Shown here piece after piece: positions 25,001-39,200 of a DNA stretch of 64,000 nt. The stretch covers positions 16,058,001 to 16,122,000 of the forward strand of contig OY292280.1 in NCBI GenBank assembly GCA_958496175.1, in the 5' to 3' direction. Made by a program: the position numbers and the translations under genes. Source of the stretch: Sisyra terminalis (Eukaryota > Arthropoda > Insecta > Neuroptera > Sisyridae). The notes under the pieces are model-generated. The model saw nothing but the letters and a program-made list of their open reading frames with translations. It did not search any database and was not told the origin of the DNA. How positions within the stretch are numbered: the first letter of the stretch is position 1; the number at the start of each line of letters is the position of its first letter.

Positions 25001-27008
25001 TATCATCGTTCTAGACATTGTTGCGAACCCGAAACTGCCTTTGGTTCGAAAATCATCCCTTATATAACGAAGGTACATGCAATTGTTGAAGAAGCCACAT
25101 TCGTCTCTCCCTCTTAGTGGGAAGAGTTCATCCCTTAAACTGCCTGTTCATCCCTTAAACATGGTTTGTCTGGGGAAAAATTTGAACAGCACGTACAGAT
25201 GGACTTATACATTCGATTGGCACCCTTAAAATTTTTTTTTTTTATTTGACGATTTTCGAGAAAATCAACGATGGTTAACCCATGGATTTTTTTGATGAAA
25301 AAACTTTTTGTTTCGAAATCGAAAAATATTATTATTTCATCGTTCTAGACATTGTTGCGAACCCGAAACTGCCTTTGGTTCGAAAATCATCCCTTATATA
25401 ACGAAGGTACATGCAATTGTTGAAGAAGCCACATTCGTCTCTCCCTCTTAGTGGGAAGTGTTCATCCCTTAAACTGCCTGTTCATCCCTTAAACATGGTT
25501 TGTTTGGGGAAAAATTTGCACAGCACGTACAGATGGACTTATACATTCGATTGGCACCCTTAAAAAATTTTTTTTTTATTTGACGATTTTCGAGAAAATC
25601 AACGATGGTTAACCCATGGATTTTTTTGATGAAAAAACTTTTTGTTTCGAAATCGAAAAATATTATTATATCATCGTTCTAGACATTGTTGCGAACCCGA
25701 AACTGCCTTTGGTTCGAAAATCATCCCTTATATAACGAAGGTACATGCAATTGTTGAAGAAGCCACATTCGTCTCTCCCTCTTAGTGGGAAGTGTTCATC
25801 CCTTAAACTGCCTGTTCATCCCTTAAACATGGTTTGTTTGGGGAAAAATTTGCACAGCACGTACAGATGGACTTATACATTCGATTGGCACCCTTAAAAA
25901 ATATTTTTTTTATTTGACGATTTTCGAGAAAATCAACGATGGTTAACCCATGGATTTTTTTGATGAAAAAACTTTTTGTTTCGAAATCGAAAAATATTAT
26001 TATATCATCGTTCTAGACATTGTTGCGAACCCGAAACTGCCTTTGGTTCGAAAATCATCCCATATATAACGAAGGTACTTGCAATTGTTGAAGAAGCCAC
26101 ATTCGTCTCTCCCTCTTAGAGGGAAGTGTTCATCCCTTAAACTGCCTGTTCATCCCTTAAACGAGGTTTGTTTGGGGAAAAATTTGCACAGCACGTACAG
26201 ATGGACTTATACTTTCGATTGGCACCCTTAAAAAAATTTTTTTTTATTTGACGATTTTCGAGAAAATCAACGATGGTTTACCCATGGATTTATTTGATGA
26301 AAAAACTTTTTGTTTCGAAATCGAAAAATAATATTATATCATCGTTCTAGACATTGTTGCGAACCCGAAACTGCCTTTGGTTCGAAAATCATCCCTTATA
26401 TAACGAAGGTACTTGCAATTGTTGAAGAAGCCGCATTCATCTCTCCCTCTTAGTGGGAAGTGTTCATCCCTTAAACTGCCTGTTCATCCCTTAAATATGG
26501 TTTGTTTGGGGAAAAATTTGCACAGCACGTACAGATGGACTTATACATTCGATTAGCACCTTTAAAAAATTTTTTTTTTTTGACGATTTTCGAGAAAATC
26601 AACGATGGTTAACCCATGGATTTTTTTGATGATAAAACTTTTTGTTTCGAAATCGAAAAATATTATTATATCATCGTTCTAGACATTGTTGCGAACCCGA
26701 AACAGCCTTTGGTTCGAAAATCATCCCTTATATAACGATGGTACATGCAATTGTTGAAGAAGCCACATTCGTCTCTCCCTCTTAGTGGGAAGTGTTCATC
26801 CCTTAAACGAGGTTTGTTTGGGGAAAAATTTGCACAGCACGTACAGATGGACTTATACTTTCGATTGGCACCCATAAAAAATTTTTTTTTTATTTGACGA
26901 TTTTCGAGAAAATCAACGATGGTTAACCCATGGATTTTTTTGATGAAAAAACTTTTTGTTTCGAAATCGAAAAATATTATTATATCATCGTTCTAGACAT
27001 TGTTGCGA
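22021..27008. repeat. Domain C higher-order repeat, copy 2 (15 monomers, 4988 bp)
   Basis: The private variants of 17701-22020 recur here: TTTTTATTTCG at 22689, CCTTCAAC at 23023, TTGAAGAAA at 23357, AATAATATT at 26029, GCCGCATTC at 26363 and the short monomer at 26695. Where copy 1 has one monomer (19705), copy 2 has three (24025, 24359, 24693). The shift between copies therefore rises from 4320 to 4988 bp, exactly two monomers. The 24359 monomer has the private GATGATTAAC. Confidence 0.88.
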
Positions 27009-30000
27009 ACCCGAAACTGCCTTTGGTTCGAAAATCATCCCTTATATAACGATGGTACATGCAACTGTTGAAGAAGCCACATTCGTCTCTCCCTTTTAGT
27101 GGGAAGTGTTCATCCCTTAAACTGCCTGTTCATCCCATAAATATGGTTTGTTTGGGGAAAAATTTGCACAGCACGTACAGATGGACTTATACATTCGATT
27201 AGCACCCTTAAAAATTTTTTTTTTATTTGACGATTTTCGAGAAAATCAACGATGGTTAACCCATGGATTTTTTTGATGAAAAAACTTTTTGTTTCGAAAT
27301 CGAAAAATATTATTATATCATCGTTCTAGACATTGTTGCGAACCCGAAACTGCCTTTGGTTCGAAAATCATCCCTTATATAACGAAGGTACATGCAATTG
27401 TTGAAGAAGCCACATTCGTCTCTCCCTCTTAGTGGGAAGTGTTCATCCCTTAAACTGCCTGTTCATCCCTTAAACATGGTTTGTTTGGGGAAAAATTTGC
27501 ACAGCACGTACAGATGGACTTATACATTCGATTGGCACCCTTAAAAAATATTTTTTTTATTTGACGATTTTCGAGAAAATCAACGATGGTTAACCCATGG
27601 ATTTTTTTGATGAAAAAACTTTTTGTTTCGAAATCGAAAAATATTATTATATCATCGTTCTAGACATTGTTGCGAACCCGAAACTGCCTTTGGTTCGAAA
27701 ATCATCCCTTATATAACGAAGGTACTTGCAATTGTTGAAGAAGCCACATTCGTCTCTCCCTCTTAGTGGGAAGTGTTCATCCCTTAAACTGCCTGTTCAT
27801 CCCTTAAATATGGTTTGTTTGGGGAAAAATTTGCACAGCACGTACAGATGGACTTATACTTTCGATTGGCACCCTTAAAAAAATTTTTTTTTATTTGACG
27901 ATTTTCGAGAAAATCAACGATGGTTTACCCATGGATTTTTTTGATGAAAAAACTTTTTGTTTCGAAATCGAAAAATATTATTATATCATCGTTCTAGACA
28001 TTGTTGCGAACCCGAAACTGCCTTTGGTTCGAAAATCATCCCTTATATAACGAAGGTACTTGCAATTGTTGAAGAAGCCACATTCGTCTCTCCCTCTTAG
28101 AGGGAAGTGTTCATCCCTTAAACTGCCTGTTCATCCCTTAAACGAGGTTTGTTTGGGGAAAAATTTGCACAGCACGTACAGATGGACTTATACATTCGAT
28201 TAGCACCCTTAAAAAATTTTTTTTTTTTTGACGATTTTCGAGAAAATCAACGATGGTTAACCCATGGATTTTTTTGATGATAAAACTTTTTGTTTCGAAA
28301 TCGAAAAATATTATTATATCATCGTTCTAGACATTGTTGCGAACCCGAAACAGCCTTTGGTTCGAAAATCATCCCTTATATAACGATGGTACATGCAATT
28401 GTTGAAGAAGCCACATTCGTCTCTCCCTTTTAGTGGGAAGTGTTCATCCCTTAAACTGCCTGTTCATCCCTTAAACGAGGTTTGTTTGGGGAAAAATTTG
28501 CACAGCACGTACAGATGGACTTATACTTTCGATTGGCACCCTTAAAAAAATTTTTTTTTATTTGACGATTTTCGAGAAAATCAACGATGGTTTACCCATG
28601 GATTTATTTGATGAAAAAACTTTTTGTTTCGAAATCGAAAAATATTATTATATCATCGTTCTAGACATTGTTGCGAACCCGAAACTGCCTTTGGTTCGAA
28701 AATCATCCCTTATATAACGAAGGTACTTGCAATTGTTGAAGAAGCCACATTCGTCTCTCCCTCTTAGTGGGAAGTGTTCATCCCTTAAACTGCCTGTTCA
28801 TCCCTTAAATATGGTTTGTTTGGGGAAAAATTTGCACAGCACGTACAGATGGACTTATACATTCGATTAGCACCCTTAAAAAATTTTTTTTTTTTGACGA
28901 TTTTCGAGAAAATCAACGATGGTTAACCCATGGATTTTTTTGATGATAAAACTTTTTGTTTCGAAATCGAAAAATATTATTATATCATCGTTCTAGACAT
29001 TGTTGCGAACCCGAAACAGCCTTTGGTTCGAAAATCATCCCTTATATAACGATGGTACATGCAATTGTTGAAGAAGCCACATTCGTCTCTCCCTTTTAGT
29101 GGGAAGTGTTCATCCCTTAAACTGCCTGTTCATCCCTTAAACGAGGTTTGTTTGGGGAAATATTTGCACAGCACGTACAGATGGACTTATACTTTCGATT
29201 GGCACCCTTAAAAAATTTTTTTTTTATTTGACGATTTTCGAGAAAATCAACGATGGTTAACCCATGGATTTTTTTGATGAAAAAACTTTTTGTTTCGAAA
29301 TCGAAAAATATTATTATATCATCGTTCTAGACATTGTTGCGAACCCGAAACTGCCTTTGGTTCGAAAATCATCCCTTATATAACGAAGGTACATGCAATT
29401 GTTGAAGAAGCCACATTCGTCTCTCCCTCTTAGTGGGAAGTGTTCATCCCTTAAACAGCCTGTTCATCCCTTAAACATGGTTTGTTTGGGGAAAAATTTG
29501 CACAGCACGTACAGATGGACTTATACATTCGATTGGCACCCTTAAAAAATATTTTTTTTATTTGACGATTTTCGAGAAAATCAACGATGGTTAACCCATG
29601 GATTTTTTTGATGAAAAAACTTTTTGTTTCGAAATCGAAAAATATTATTATATCATCGTTCTAGACATTGTTGCGAACCCGAAACAGCCTTTGGTTCGAA
29701 AATCATCCCTTATATAACGATGGTACATGCAATTGTTGAAGAAGCCACATTCGTCTCTCCCTTTTAGTGGGAAGTGTTCATCCCTTAAACTGCCTGTTCA
29801 TCCCTTAAACGAGGTTTGTTTGGGGAAAAATTTGCACAGCACGTACAGATGGACTTATACTTTCGATTGGCACCCTTAAAAAAATTTTTTTTTATTTGAC
29901 GATTTTCGAGAAAATCAACGATGGTTAACCCATGGATTTTTTTGATGAAAAAACTTTTTGTTTCGAAATCGAAAAATATTATTATATCATCGTTCTAGAC

Positions 30001-30344
30001 ATTGTTGCGAACCCGAAACAGCCTTTGGTTCGAAAATCATCCCTTATATAACGATGGTACATGCAATTGTTGAAGAAGCCACATTCGTCTCTCCCTTTTA
30101 GTGGGAAGTGTTCATCCCTTAAACTGCCTGTTCATCCCTTAAACATGGTTTGTTTGGGGAAAAATTTGCACAGCACGTACAGATGGACTTATACATTCGA
30201 TTGGCACCCCTAAAAAATTTTTTTTTTATTTGACGATTTTCGAGAAAATCAACGATGGTTAACCCATGGATTTTTTTGATGAAAAAACTTTTTGTTTCGA
30301 AATCGAAAAATATTATTATATCATAGTTCTAGACATTGTTGCGA
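27009..30344. repeat. Domain D, first part: CGATGG/TTTTAG monomer class with a dimeric core
   Basis: Most monomers share CCGAAACAGCC, CGATGGTACATG and CCCTTTTAGTGG, a linked set that is rare in domain A and most of B. From 28010 to 29342 the order is dimeric: a TTAGCACCC with GATAAAAC type (28010, 28677) alternates with a CGATGG/TTTTAG/GAGG type (28343, 29009). The monomers at 29677 and 30011 continue the CGATGG class. The unit at 30345 begins after ATCATAGTTC, a private change next to the TCTAGA site. Confidence 0.75.
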
Positions 30345-33300
30345 ACCCGAAACTGCCTTTGGTTCGAAAATCATCCCTTATATAACGAAGGTACATGCAA
30401 TTGTTGAAGAAGCCACATTCGTCTCTCCCTCTTAGTGGGAAGTGTTCATCCCTTAAACATGGTTTGTTTGGGGAAAAATTTGCACAGCACGTACAGATGG
30501 ACTTATACATTCGATTAGCACCCTTAAAAAATTTTTTTTTTATTTGACGATTTTCGAGAAAATCAACGATGGTTAACCCATGGATTTTTTTGATGAAAAA
30601 ACTTTTTGTTTCGAAATCGAAAAATATTATTATATCATCGTTCTAGACATTGTTGCGAACCCGAAACTGCCTTTGGTTCGAAAATCATCCCTTATATAAC
30701 GAAGGTACATGCAATTGTTGAAGAAGCCACATTCGTCTATCCCTCTTAGTGGGAAGTGTTCATCCTTTAAACTGCCTGTTCATCCCTTAAACATGGTTTG
30801 TTTGGGGAAAAATTTGCACAGCACGTACAGATGGACTTATACATTCGATTGGCTTCCTTAAAAAATTTTTTTTTTATTTGACGATTTTCGAGAAAATCAA
30901 CGATGGTTAACCCATGGATTTTTTTGATGAAATAACTTTTTGTTTCGAAATCGAAAAATATTATTATATCATCGTTCTAGACATTGTTGCGAACCCGAAA
31001 CTGCCTTTGGTTCGAAAATCATCCCTTATATAACGAAGGTACATGCAATTGTTGAAGAAGCCACATTCGTCTCTCCCTCTTAGTGGGAAGTGTTCATCCT
31101 TTAAACTGCCTGTTCATCCCTTAAACGTTGTTTGTTTGGGGAAAAATTTGCACAGCACGTACAGATGGACTTATACTTTCGATTGGCACCCTTAAAAAAA
31201 TTTTTTTTTATTTGACGATTTTCGAGAAAATCAACGATGGTTAACCCATGGATTTTCTTGATGAAAACACTTTTTGTTTCGAAATCGAAAAATATTATTA
31301 TATCATCGTTCTAGACATTGTTGCGAACCCGAAACTGCCTTTGGTTCGAAAATCATCCCTTATATAACGCAGGTACTTGCAATTGTTGAAGAAGCCACAT
31401 TCGTCCCTCCCTCTTAGAGGGAAGTGTTCATCCCTTAAACTGCCTGTTCATCCCTTAAACGAGGTTTGTTTGGGGAAAAATTTGCACAGCACGTACAGAT
31501 GGACTTATACATTCGATTGGCACCCTTAAAAAAATTTTTTTTTATATGACGATTTTCGAGAAAATCAACGATGGCTAACCCATGGATTATTTTGATGAAA
31601 AAACTTTTTGTTTCGAAATCGAAAAATATTATTATATCATCGTTCTAGACATTGTCGCGAACCCGAAACTGCCTGTGGTTCGAAAATCATCCCTTATATA
31701 ACGAAGGTACATGCAATTGTTGAAGAAGCCACATTCGTCTCTCCCTCTTAGTGGGAAGTGTTCATCCCTTAAACTGCCTGTTCATCCCTTAAACATGGTT
31801 TGTTTGGGGAAAAATTTGCACAGCACGTACAGATGGACTTATACTTTCGATTGGCACCCTTAAAAAAAATTTTTTTTATTTGACGATTTTCGAGAAAATC
31901 AACGATGGTTAACCCATGGATTTTTTTGCTGAAAAAACTTTTTGTTTCGAAATCGAAAAATATTATTATATCATCGTTCTAGACATTGTTGCGAACCCGA
32001 AACTGCCTTTGGTTCGAAAATCATCCCTTATATAACGAAGGTACTTGCAATTGTTGAAGAAGCCACATTCGTCTCTCCCTCTTAGTGGGAAGTGTTCATC
32101 CCTTAAACTGCCTGTTCATCCCTTAAACATGGTTTGTTTGGGGAAAAATTTGCACAGCACGTACAGATGGACTTATACATTCGATTAGCACCCTTAAAAA
32201 TTTTTTTTTTTATTTGACGATTTTCGAGAAAATCAACGATGGTTAACCCATGGATTTTCTTGCTGAAAACACTTGTTGTTTCGAAATCGAAAAATATTAT
32301 TATATCATCGTTCTAGACATTGTTGCGAACCCGAAACTGCCTTTGGTTCGAAAATCATCCCTTATATAACGAAGGTACTTGCAATTGTTGAAGAAGCCAC
32401 ATTCGTCTCTCCCTCTTAGTGGGAAGTGTTCATCCCTTAAACTGCCTGTTCATCCCTTAAACATGGTTTGTTTGGGGAAAAATTTGCACAGCACGTACAG
32501 ATGGACTTATACTTTCGATTGGCACCCTTAAAAAAAATTTTTTTTATTTGACGATTTTCGAGAAAATCAACGATGGTTAACCCATGGATTTTTTTGATGA
32601 AAAAACTTTTTGTTTCGAAATCGAAAAATATTATTATATCATCGTTCTAGACATTGTTGCGAACCCGAAACTGCCTTTGGTTCGAAAATCATCCCTTATA
32701 TAACGAAGGTACATGCAATTGTTGAAGAAGCCACATTCGTCTCTCCCTCTTAGTGGGAAGTGTTCATCCCTTAAACTGCCTGTTCATCCCTTAAACATGG
32801 TTTGTTTGGGGAAAAATATGCACTGCACGTACAGATGGACTTATACTTTCGATTGGCACCCTTAAAAAAATTTTTTTTTATTTGACGATTTTCGAGAAAA
32901 TCAACGATGGTTAACCCATGGATTTTTTTGATGAAAAAACTTTATGTTTCGAAATCGAAAAATATTATTATATCATCGTTCTAGACATTGTTGCGAACCC
33001 GAAACTGCCTTTGGTTCGAAAATCATCCCTTATATAACGAAGGTACTTGCAATTGTTGAAGAAGCCACATTCGTCTCTCCCTCTTAGAGGGAAGTGTTCA
33101 TCCCTTAAACTGCCTGTTCATCCCTTAAACGAGGTTTGTTTGGGGAAAAATTTGCACAGCACGTACAGATGGACTTATACTTTCGATTGGCACCCTTAAA
33201 AAAATTTTTTTTTATTTGACGATTTTCGAGAAAATCAACGATGGTTTACCCATGGATTTTTTGGATGAAAAAACTTTTTGTTTCGAAATCGAAAAATATT

Positions 33301-34666
33301 ATTATATCATCGTTCTAGACATTGTTGCGAACCCGAAACTGCCTTTGGTTCGAAAATCATCCCTTATATAACGAAGGTACAAGCAATTGTTGAAGAAGCC
33401 ACATTCGTCTCTCCCTCTTAGTGGGAAGTGTTCATCCCTTAAACTGCCTGTTCATCCCTTAAACATGGTTTGTTTGGGGAAAAATTTGCACAGCACGTAC
33501 AGATGGACTTATACTTTCGATTGGCACCCTTAAAAAAAATTTTTTTTATTTGACGATTTTCGAGAAAATCAACGATGGTTAACCCATGGATTTTTTTGAT
33601 GAAAAAACTTTTTGTTTCGAAATCGAAAAATATTATTATATCATCGTTCTAGACATTGTCGCGAACCCGAAACTGCCTGTGGTTCGAAAATCATCCCTTA
33701 TATAACGAAGGTACATGCAATTGTTGAAGAAGCCACATTCGTCTCTCCCTCTTAGTGGGAAGTGTTCATCCCTTAAACTGCCTGTTCATCCCTTAAACAT
33801 GGTTTGTTTGGGGAAAAATTTGCACAGCACGTACAGATGGACTTATACTTTCGATTGGCACCCTTAAAAAAAATTTTTTTTATTTGACGATTTTCGAGAA
33901 AATCAACGATGGTTAACCCATGGATTTTTTTGATGAAAAAACTTTTTGTTTCGAAATCGAAAAATATTATTATATCATCGTTCTAGACATTGTTGCGAAC
34001 CCGAAACTGCCTTTGGTTCGAAAATCATCCCTTATATAACGAAGGTACTTGCAATTGTTGAAGAAGCCACATTCGTCTCTCCCTCTTAGTGGGAAGTGTT
34101 CATCCCTTAAACTGCCTGTTCATCCCTTAAACATGGTTTGTTTGGGGAAAAATTTGCACAGCACGTACAGATGGACTTATACATTCGATTAGCACCCTTA
34201 AAAAATTTTTTTTTTATTTGACGATTTTCGAGAAAATCAACGATGGTTAACCCATGGATTTTCTTGATGAAAACACTTGTTGTTTCGAAATCGAAAAATA
34301 TTATTATATCATCGTTCTAGACATTGTTGCGAACCCGAAACTGCCTTTGGTTCGAAAATCATCCCTTATATAACGAAGGTACATGCAATTGTTGAAGAAG
34401 CCACATTCGTCTCTCCCTCTTAGTGGGAAGTGTTCATCCCTTAAACTGCCTGTTCATCCCTTAAACATGGTTTGTTTTGGGAAAAATATGCACAGCACGT
34501 ACAGATGGACTTATACTTTCGATTGGCACCCTTAAAAAAATTTTTTTTTATTTGACGATTTTCGAGAAAATCAACGATGGTTAACCCATGGATTTTCTTG
34601 ATGAAAACACTTTTTGTTTCGAAATCGAAAAATATTATTATATCATCGTTCTAGACATTGTTGCGA
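30345..34666. repeat. Domain D, second part: mixed monomers with distant partners
   Basis: The trio 30993-31994 (AACGTTG with TTCTTGATG; GTCCCTCC with TATATGACG and GATGGCTAAC; GTCGCG with CCTGTGG) recurs at 42244-43245, about 11.25 kb away. The pair GTCGCG/CCTGTGG at 31661 and CACTTGTTG at 31995 recurs at 33665 and 33999, a shift of 2004 bp or six monomers. Several tracts here are A8T8 or A7T9. The 32663 monomer has CACTGCACG in place of CACAGCACG. Confidence 0.72.
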
Positions 34667-36295
34667 ACCCGAAACTGCCTTTGGTTCGAAAATCATCCCT
34701 TATATAACGAAGGTACTTGCAATTGTTGAAGAAGCCACATTCGTCTCTCCCACTTAGAGGGAAGTGTTCATCCCTTAAACTGCCTGTTCATCCCTTAAAC
34801 GAGGTTTGTTTGGGGAAAAATTTGCACAGCACGTACAGATGGACTTATACATTCGATTGGCACCCTTAAAAAAATTTTTTTTTATTTGACGATTTTCGAG
34901 AAAATCAACGATGGTTAACCCATGGATTTTTTTGATGAAAAAACTTTTTGTTTCGAAATCGAAAAATATTATTATATCATCGTTCTAGACATTGTTGCGA
35001 ACACGAAACAGCCTTTGGATCGAAAATCATCCCTTATATAACGAAGGTACATGCAATTGTTGAAGAAGTCACATTCGTCTCTCCCTCTTAGTGGGAAGTG
35101 TTCATCCCTTAAACGAGGTTTGTTTGGGGAAAAATTTGCACAGCACGTACAGATGGACTTATACTTTCGATTGGCACCCTTAAAAAATTTTTTTTTTTAT
35201 TTGACGATTTTCGAGAAAATCAACGATGGTTAACCCATGGATTTTTTTGATGAAAAAACTATTTGCTTCGAAATCGAAAAATATTATTATATCATCGTTC
35301 TAGACATTGTTGCGAACCCGAAACAGCCTTTGGTTCGAAAATCATCCCTTATATAACGATGGTACATGCAATTGTTGAAGAAGCCACATTCGTCTCTCCC
35401 TTTAAGTGGGAAGTGTTCATCCCTTAAACTGCCTGTTCATCCCATAAATATGGTTTGTTTGGGGAAAAATTTGCACAGCACGTACAGATGGACTTATACA
35501 TTCGATTAGCACCCTTAAAAAATTTTTTTTTATTTGACGATTTTCGAGAAAATCAACGATGGTTAACCCATGGATTTTTTTGATGATAAAACTTTTTGTT
35601 TCGAAATCGAAAAATATTATTATATCATCGTTCTAGACATTGTTGCGAACCCGAAACAGCCTTTGGTTTGAAAATCATCCCTTATATAACGATGGTACAT
35701 GCAATTGTTGAAGAAGCCACATTCGTCTCTCCCTTTTAGTGGGAAGTGTTCATCCCTTAAACTGCCTGTTCATCCCTTAAACATGGTTTGTTTGGGAAAA
35801 AATTTGCACAGCACGTACAGATGGACTTATACATTCGATTGGGACCCCTAAAAAATTTTTTTTTTATTTGACGATTTTCGAGAAAATCAACGATGGTTAA
35901 CCCATGGATTTTTTTGATGAAAAAACTTTTTGTTCCGAAATCGAAAAATATTATTATATCATCGTTCTGGACATTGTTGCGAACCCGAAACTGCCTTTGG
36001 TTCGAAAATCATCCCTTATATAACGAAGGTACATGCAATTGTTGAAGAAGCCACATTCGTCTCTCCCTCTTAGTGGGAAGTGTTCATCCCTTAAACTTGG
36101 TTTGTTTGGGGAAAAATTTGCACAGCACGTACAGATGGACTTATACATTCGATTAGCACCCTTAAAAATTTTTTTTTTATTTGACGATTTTCGAGAAAAT
36201 CAACGATGGTTAACCCATGGATTTTTTTGATGAAAAAACTATTTGCTTCGAAATCGAAAAATATTAATATATCATCGTTCTAGACATTGTTGCGA
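34667..36295. repeat. Five-monomer block, copy 1 (two short monomers)
   Basis: The monomers start at 34667 (CCCACTTAGAGGG), 35001 (AACACGAAACAG, short), 35316 (CTTTAAGTGG with AAATATGG), 35649 (TTTGAAAATC with CCCCTAAA) and 35983 (AACTTGG, short). The same five types with the same private variants recur at 39633-41261, shifted 4965-4966 bp. Copy-specific changes here include AAGTCACATT, GTTCCGAAA, CTATTTGCTTCG (twice) and TTCTGGACA, which removes the TCTAGA site. Confidence 0.85.
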
Positions 36296-39200
36296 ACCCG
36301 AAACAGCCTTTGGTTCGAAAATCATCCCTTATATAACGATGGTACATGCAATTGTTGAAGAAGCCACATTCGTCTCTCCCTTTAAGTGGGAAGTGTTCAT
36401 CCCTTAAACTGCCTGTTCATCCCATAAATATGGTTTGTTTGGGGAAAAATTTGCACAGCACGTACAGATGGACTTATACATTCGATTAGCACCCTTAAAA
36501 AATTTTTTTTTATTTGACGATTTTCGAGAAAATCAACGATGGTTAACCCATGGATTTTTTTGATGATAAAACTTTTTGTTTCGAAATCGAAAAATATTAT
36601 TATATCATCGTTCTAGACATTGTTGCGAACCCGAAACAGCCTTTGGTTTGAAAATCATCCCTTATATAACGATGGTACATGCAATTGTTGAAGAAGCCAC
36701 ATTCGTCTCTCCCTTTTAGTGGGAAGTGTTCATCCCTTAAACTGCCTGTTCATCCCTTAAACATGGTTTGTTTGGGGAAAAATTTGCACAGCACGTACAG
36801 ATGGACTTATACATTCGATTGGCACCCTTAAAAAATATTTTTTTTATTTGACGATTTTCGAGAAAATCAACGATGGTTAACCCATGGATTTTTTTGATGA
36901 AAAAACTTTTTGTTTGGAAATCGAAAAATATTATTATATCATCGTTCTAGACATTGTTGCGAACCCGAAACTGCCTTTGGTTCGAAAATCATCCCTTATA
37001 TAACGAAGGTACTTGCAATTGTTGAAGAAGCCACATTCGTCTCTCCCTCTTAGTGGGAAGTGTTCATCCCTTAAACTGCCTGTTCATCCCTTAAATATGG
37101 TTTGTTTGGGGAAAAATTTGCACAGCACGTACAGATGGACTTATACTTTCGATTGGCACCCTTAAAAAAATTTTTTTTTATTTGACGATTTTCGAGAAAA
37201 TCAACGATGGTTTACCCATGGATTTTTTTGATGAAAAAACTTTTTGTTTCGAAATCGAAAAATATTATTATATCATCGTTCTAGACATTGTTGCGAACCC
37301 GAAACTGCCTTTGGTTCGAAAATCATCCCTTATATAACGAAGGTACATGCAATTGTTGAAGAAGCCACATTCGTCTATCCCTCTTAGTGGGAAGTGTTCA
37401 TCCTTTAAACTGCCTGTTCATCCCTTAAACATGGTTTGTTTGGGGAAAAATTAGCACAGCACGTACAGATGGACTTATACATTCGATTGGCTTCCTTAAA
37501 AAATTTTTTTTTTATTTGACGATTTTCGAGAAAATCAACGATGGTTAACCCATGGATTTTTTTGATGAAATAACTTTTTGTTTCGAAATCGAAAAATATT
37601 ATTATATCATCGTTCTAGACATTGTTGCGAACCCGAAACTGCCTTTGGTTTGAAAATCATCCCTTATATAACGATGGTACATGCAATTGTTGAAGAAGCC
37701 ACATTCGTCTCTCCCTTTTAGTGGGAAGTGTTCATCCCTTAAACTGCCTGTTCATCCCTTAAACATGGTTTGTTTGGGGAAAAATTTGCACAGCACGTAC
37801 AGATGGACTTATACATTCGATTGGCACCCTTAAAAAATATTTTTTTTATTTGACGATTTTCGAGAAAATCAACGATGGTTAACCCATGGATTTTTTTGAT
37901 GAAAAAACTTTTTGTTTGGAAATCGAAAAATATTATTATATCATCGTTCTAGACATTGTTGCGAACCCGAAACTGCCTTTGGTTCGAAAATCATCCCTTA
38001 TATAACGAAGGTACTTGCAATTGTTGAAGAAGCCACATTCGTCTCTCCCTCTTAGTGGGAAGTGTTCATCCCTTAAACTGCCTGTTCATCCCTTAAATAT
38101 GGTTTGTTTGGGGAAAAATTTGCACAGCACGTACAGATGGACTTATACTTTCGATTGGCACCCTTAAAAAAATTTTTTTTTATTTGACGATTTTCGAGAA
38201 AATCAACGATGGTTTACCCATGGATTTTTTTGATGAAAAAACTTTTTGTTTCGAAATCGAAAAATATTATTATATCATCGTTCTAGACATTGTTGCGAAC
38301 CCGAAACTGCCTTTGGTTCGAAAATCATCCCTTATATAACGAAGGTACATGCAATTGTTGAAGAAGCCACATTCGTCTATCCCTCTTAGTGGGAAGTGTT
38401 CATCCTTTAAACTGCCTGTTCATCCCTTAAACATGGTTTGTTTGGGGAAAAATTAGCACAGCACGTACAGATGGACTTATACATTCGATTAGCACCCTTA
38501 AAAAATTTTTTTTTATTTGACGATTTTCGAGAAAATCAACGATGGTTAACCCATGGATTTTTTTGATGATAAAACTTTTTGTTTCGAAATCGAAAAATAT
38601 TATTATATCATCGTTCTAGACATTGTTGCGAACCCGAAACAGCCTTTGGTTTGAAAATCATCCCTTATATAACGATGGTACATGCAATTGTTGAAGAAGC
38701 CACATTCGTCTCTCCCTTTTAGTGGGAAGTGTTCATCCCTTAAACTGCCTGTTCATCCCTTAAACATGGTTTGTTTGGGGAAAAATTTGCACAGCACGTA
38801 CAGATGGACTTATACATTCGATTGGCACCCTTAAAAAATATTTTTTTTATTTGACGATTTTCGAGAAAATCAACGATGGTTAACCCATGGATTTTTTTGA
38901 TGAAAAAACTTTTTGTTTGGAAATCGAAAAATATTATTATATCATCGTTCTAGACATTGTTGCGAACCCGAAACTGCCTTTGGTTCGAAAATCATCCCTT
39001 ATATAACGAAGGTACTTGCAATTGTTGAAGAAGCCACATTCGTCTCTCCCTCTTAGAGGGAAGTGTTCATCCCTTAAACTGCCTGTTCATCCCTTAAACG
39101 AGGTTTGTTTGGGGAAAAATTTGCACAGCACGTACAGATGGACTTATACTTTCGATTGGCACCCTTAAAAAAATTTTTTTTTATTTGACGATTTTCGAGA

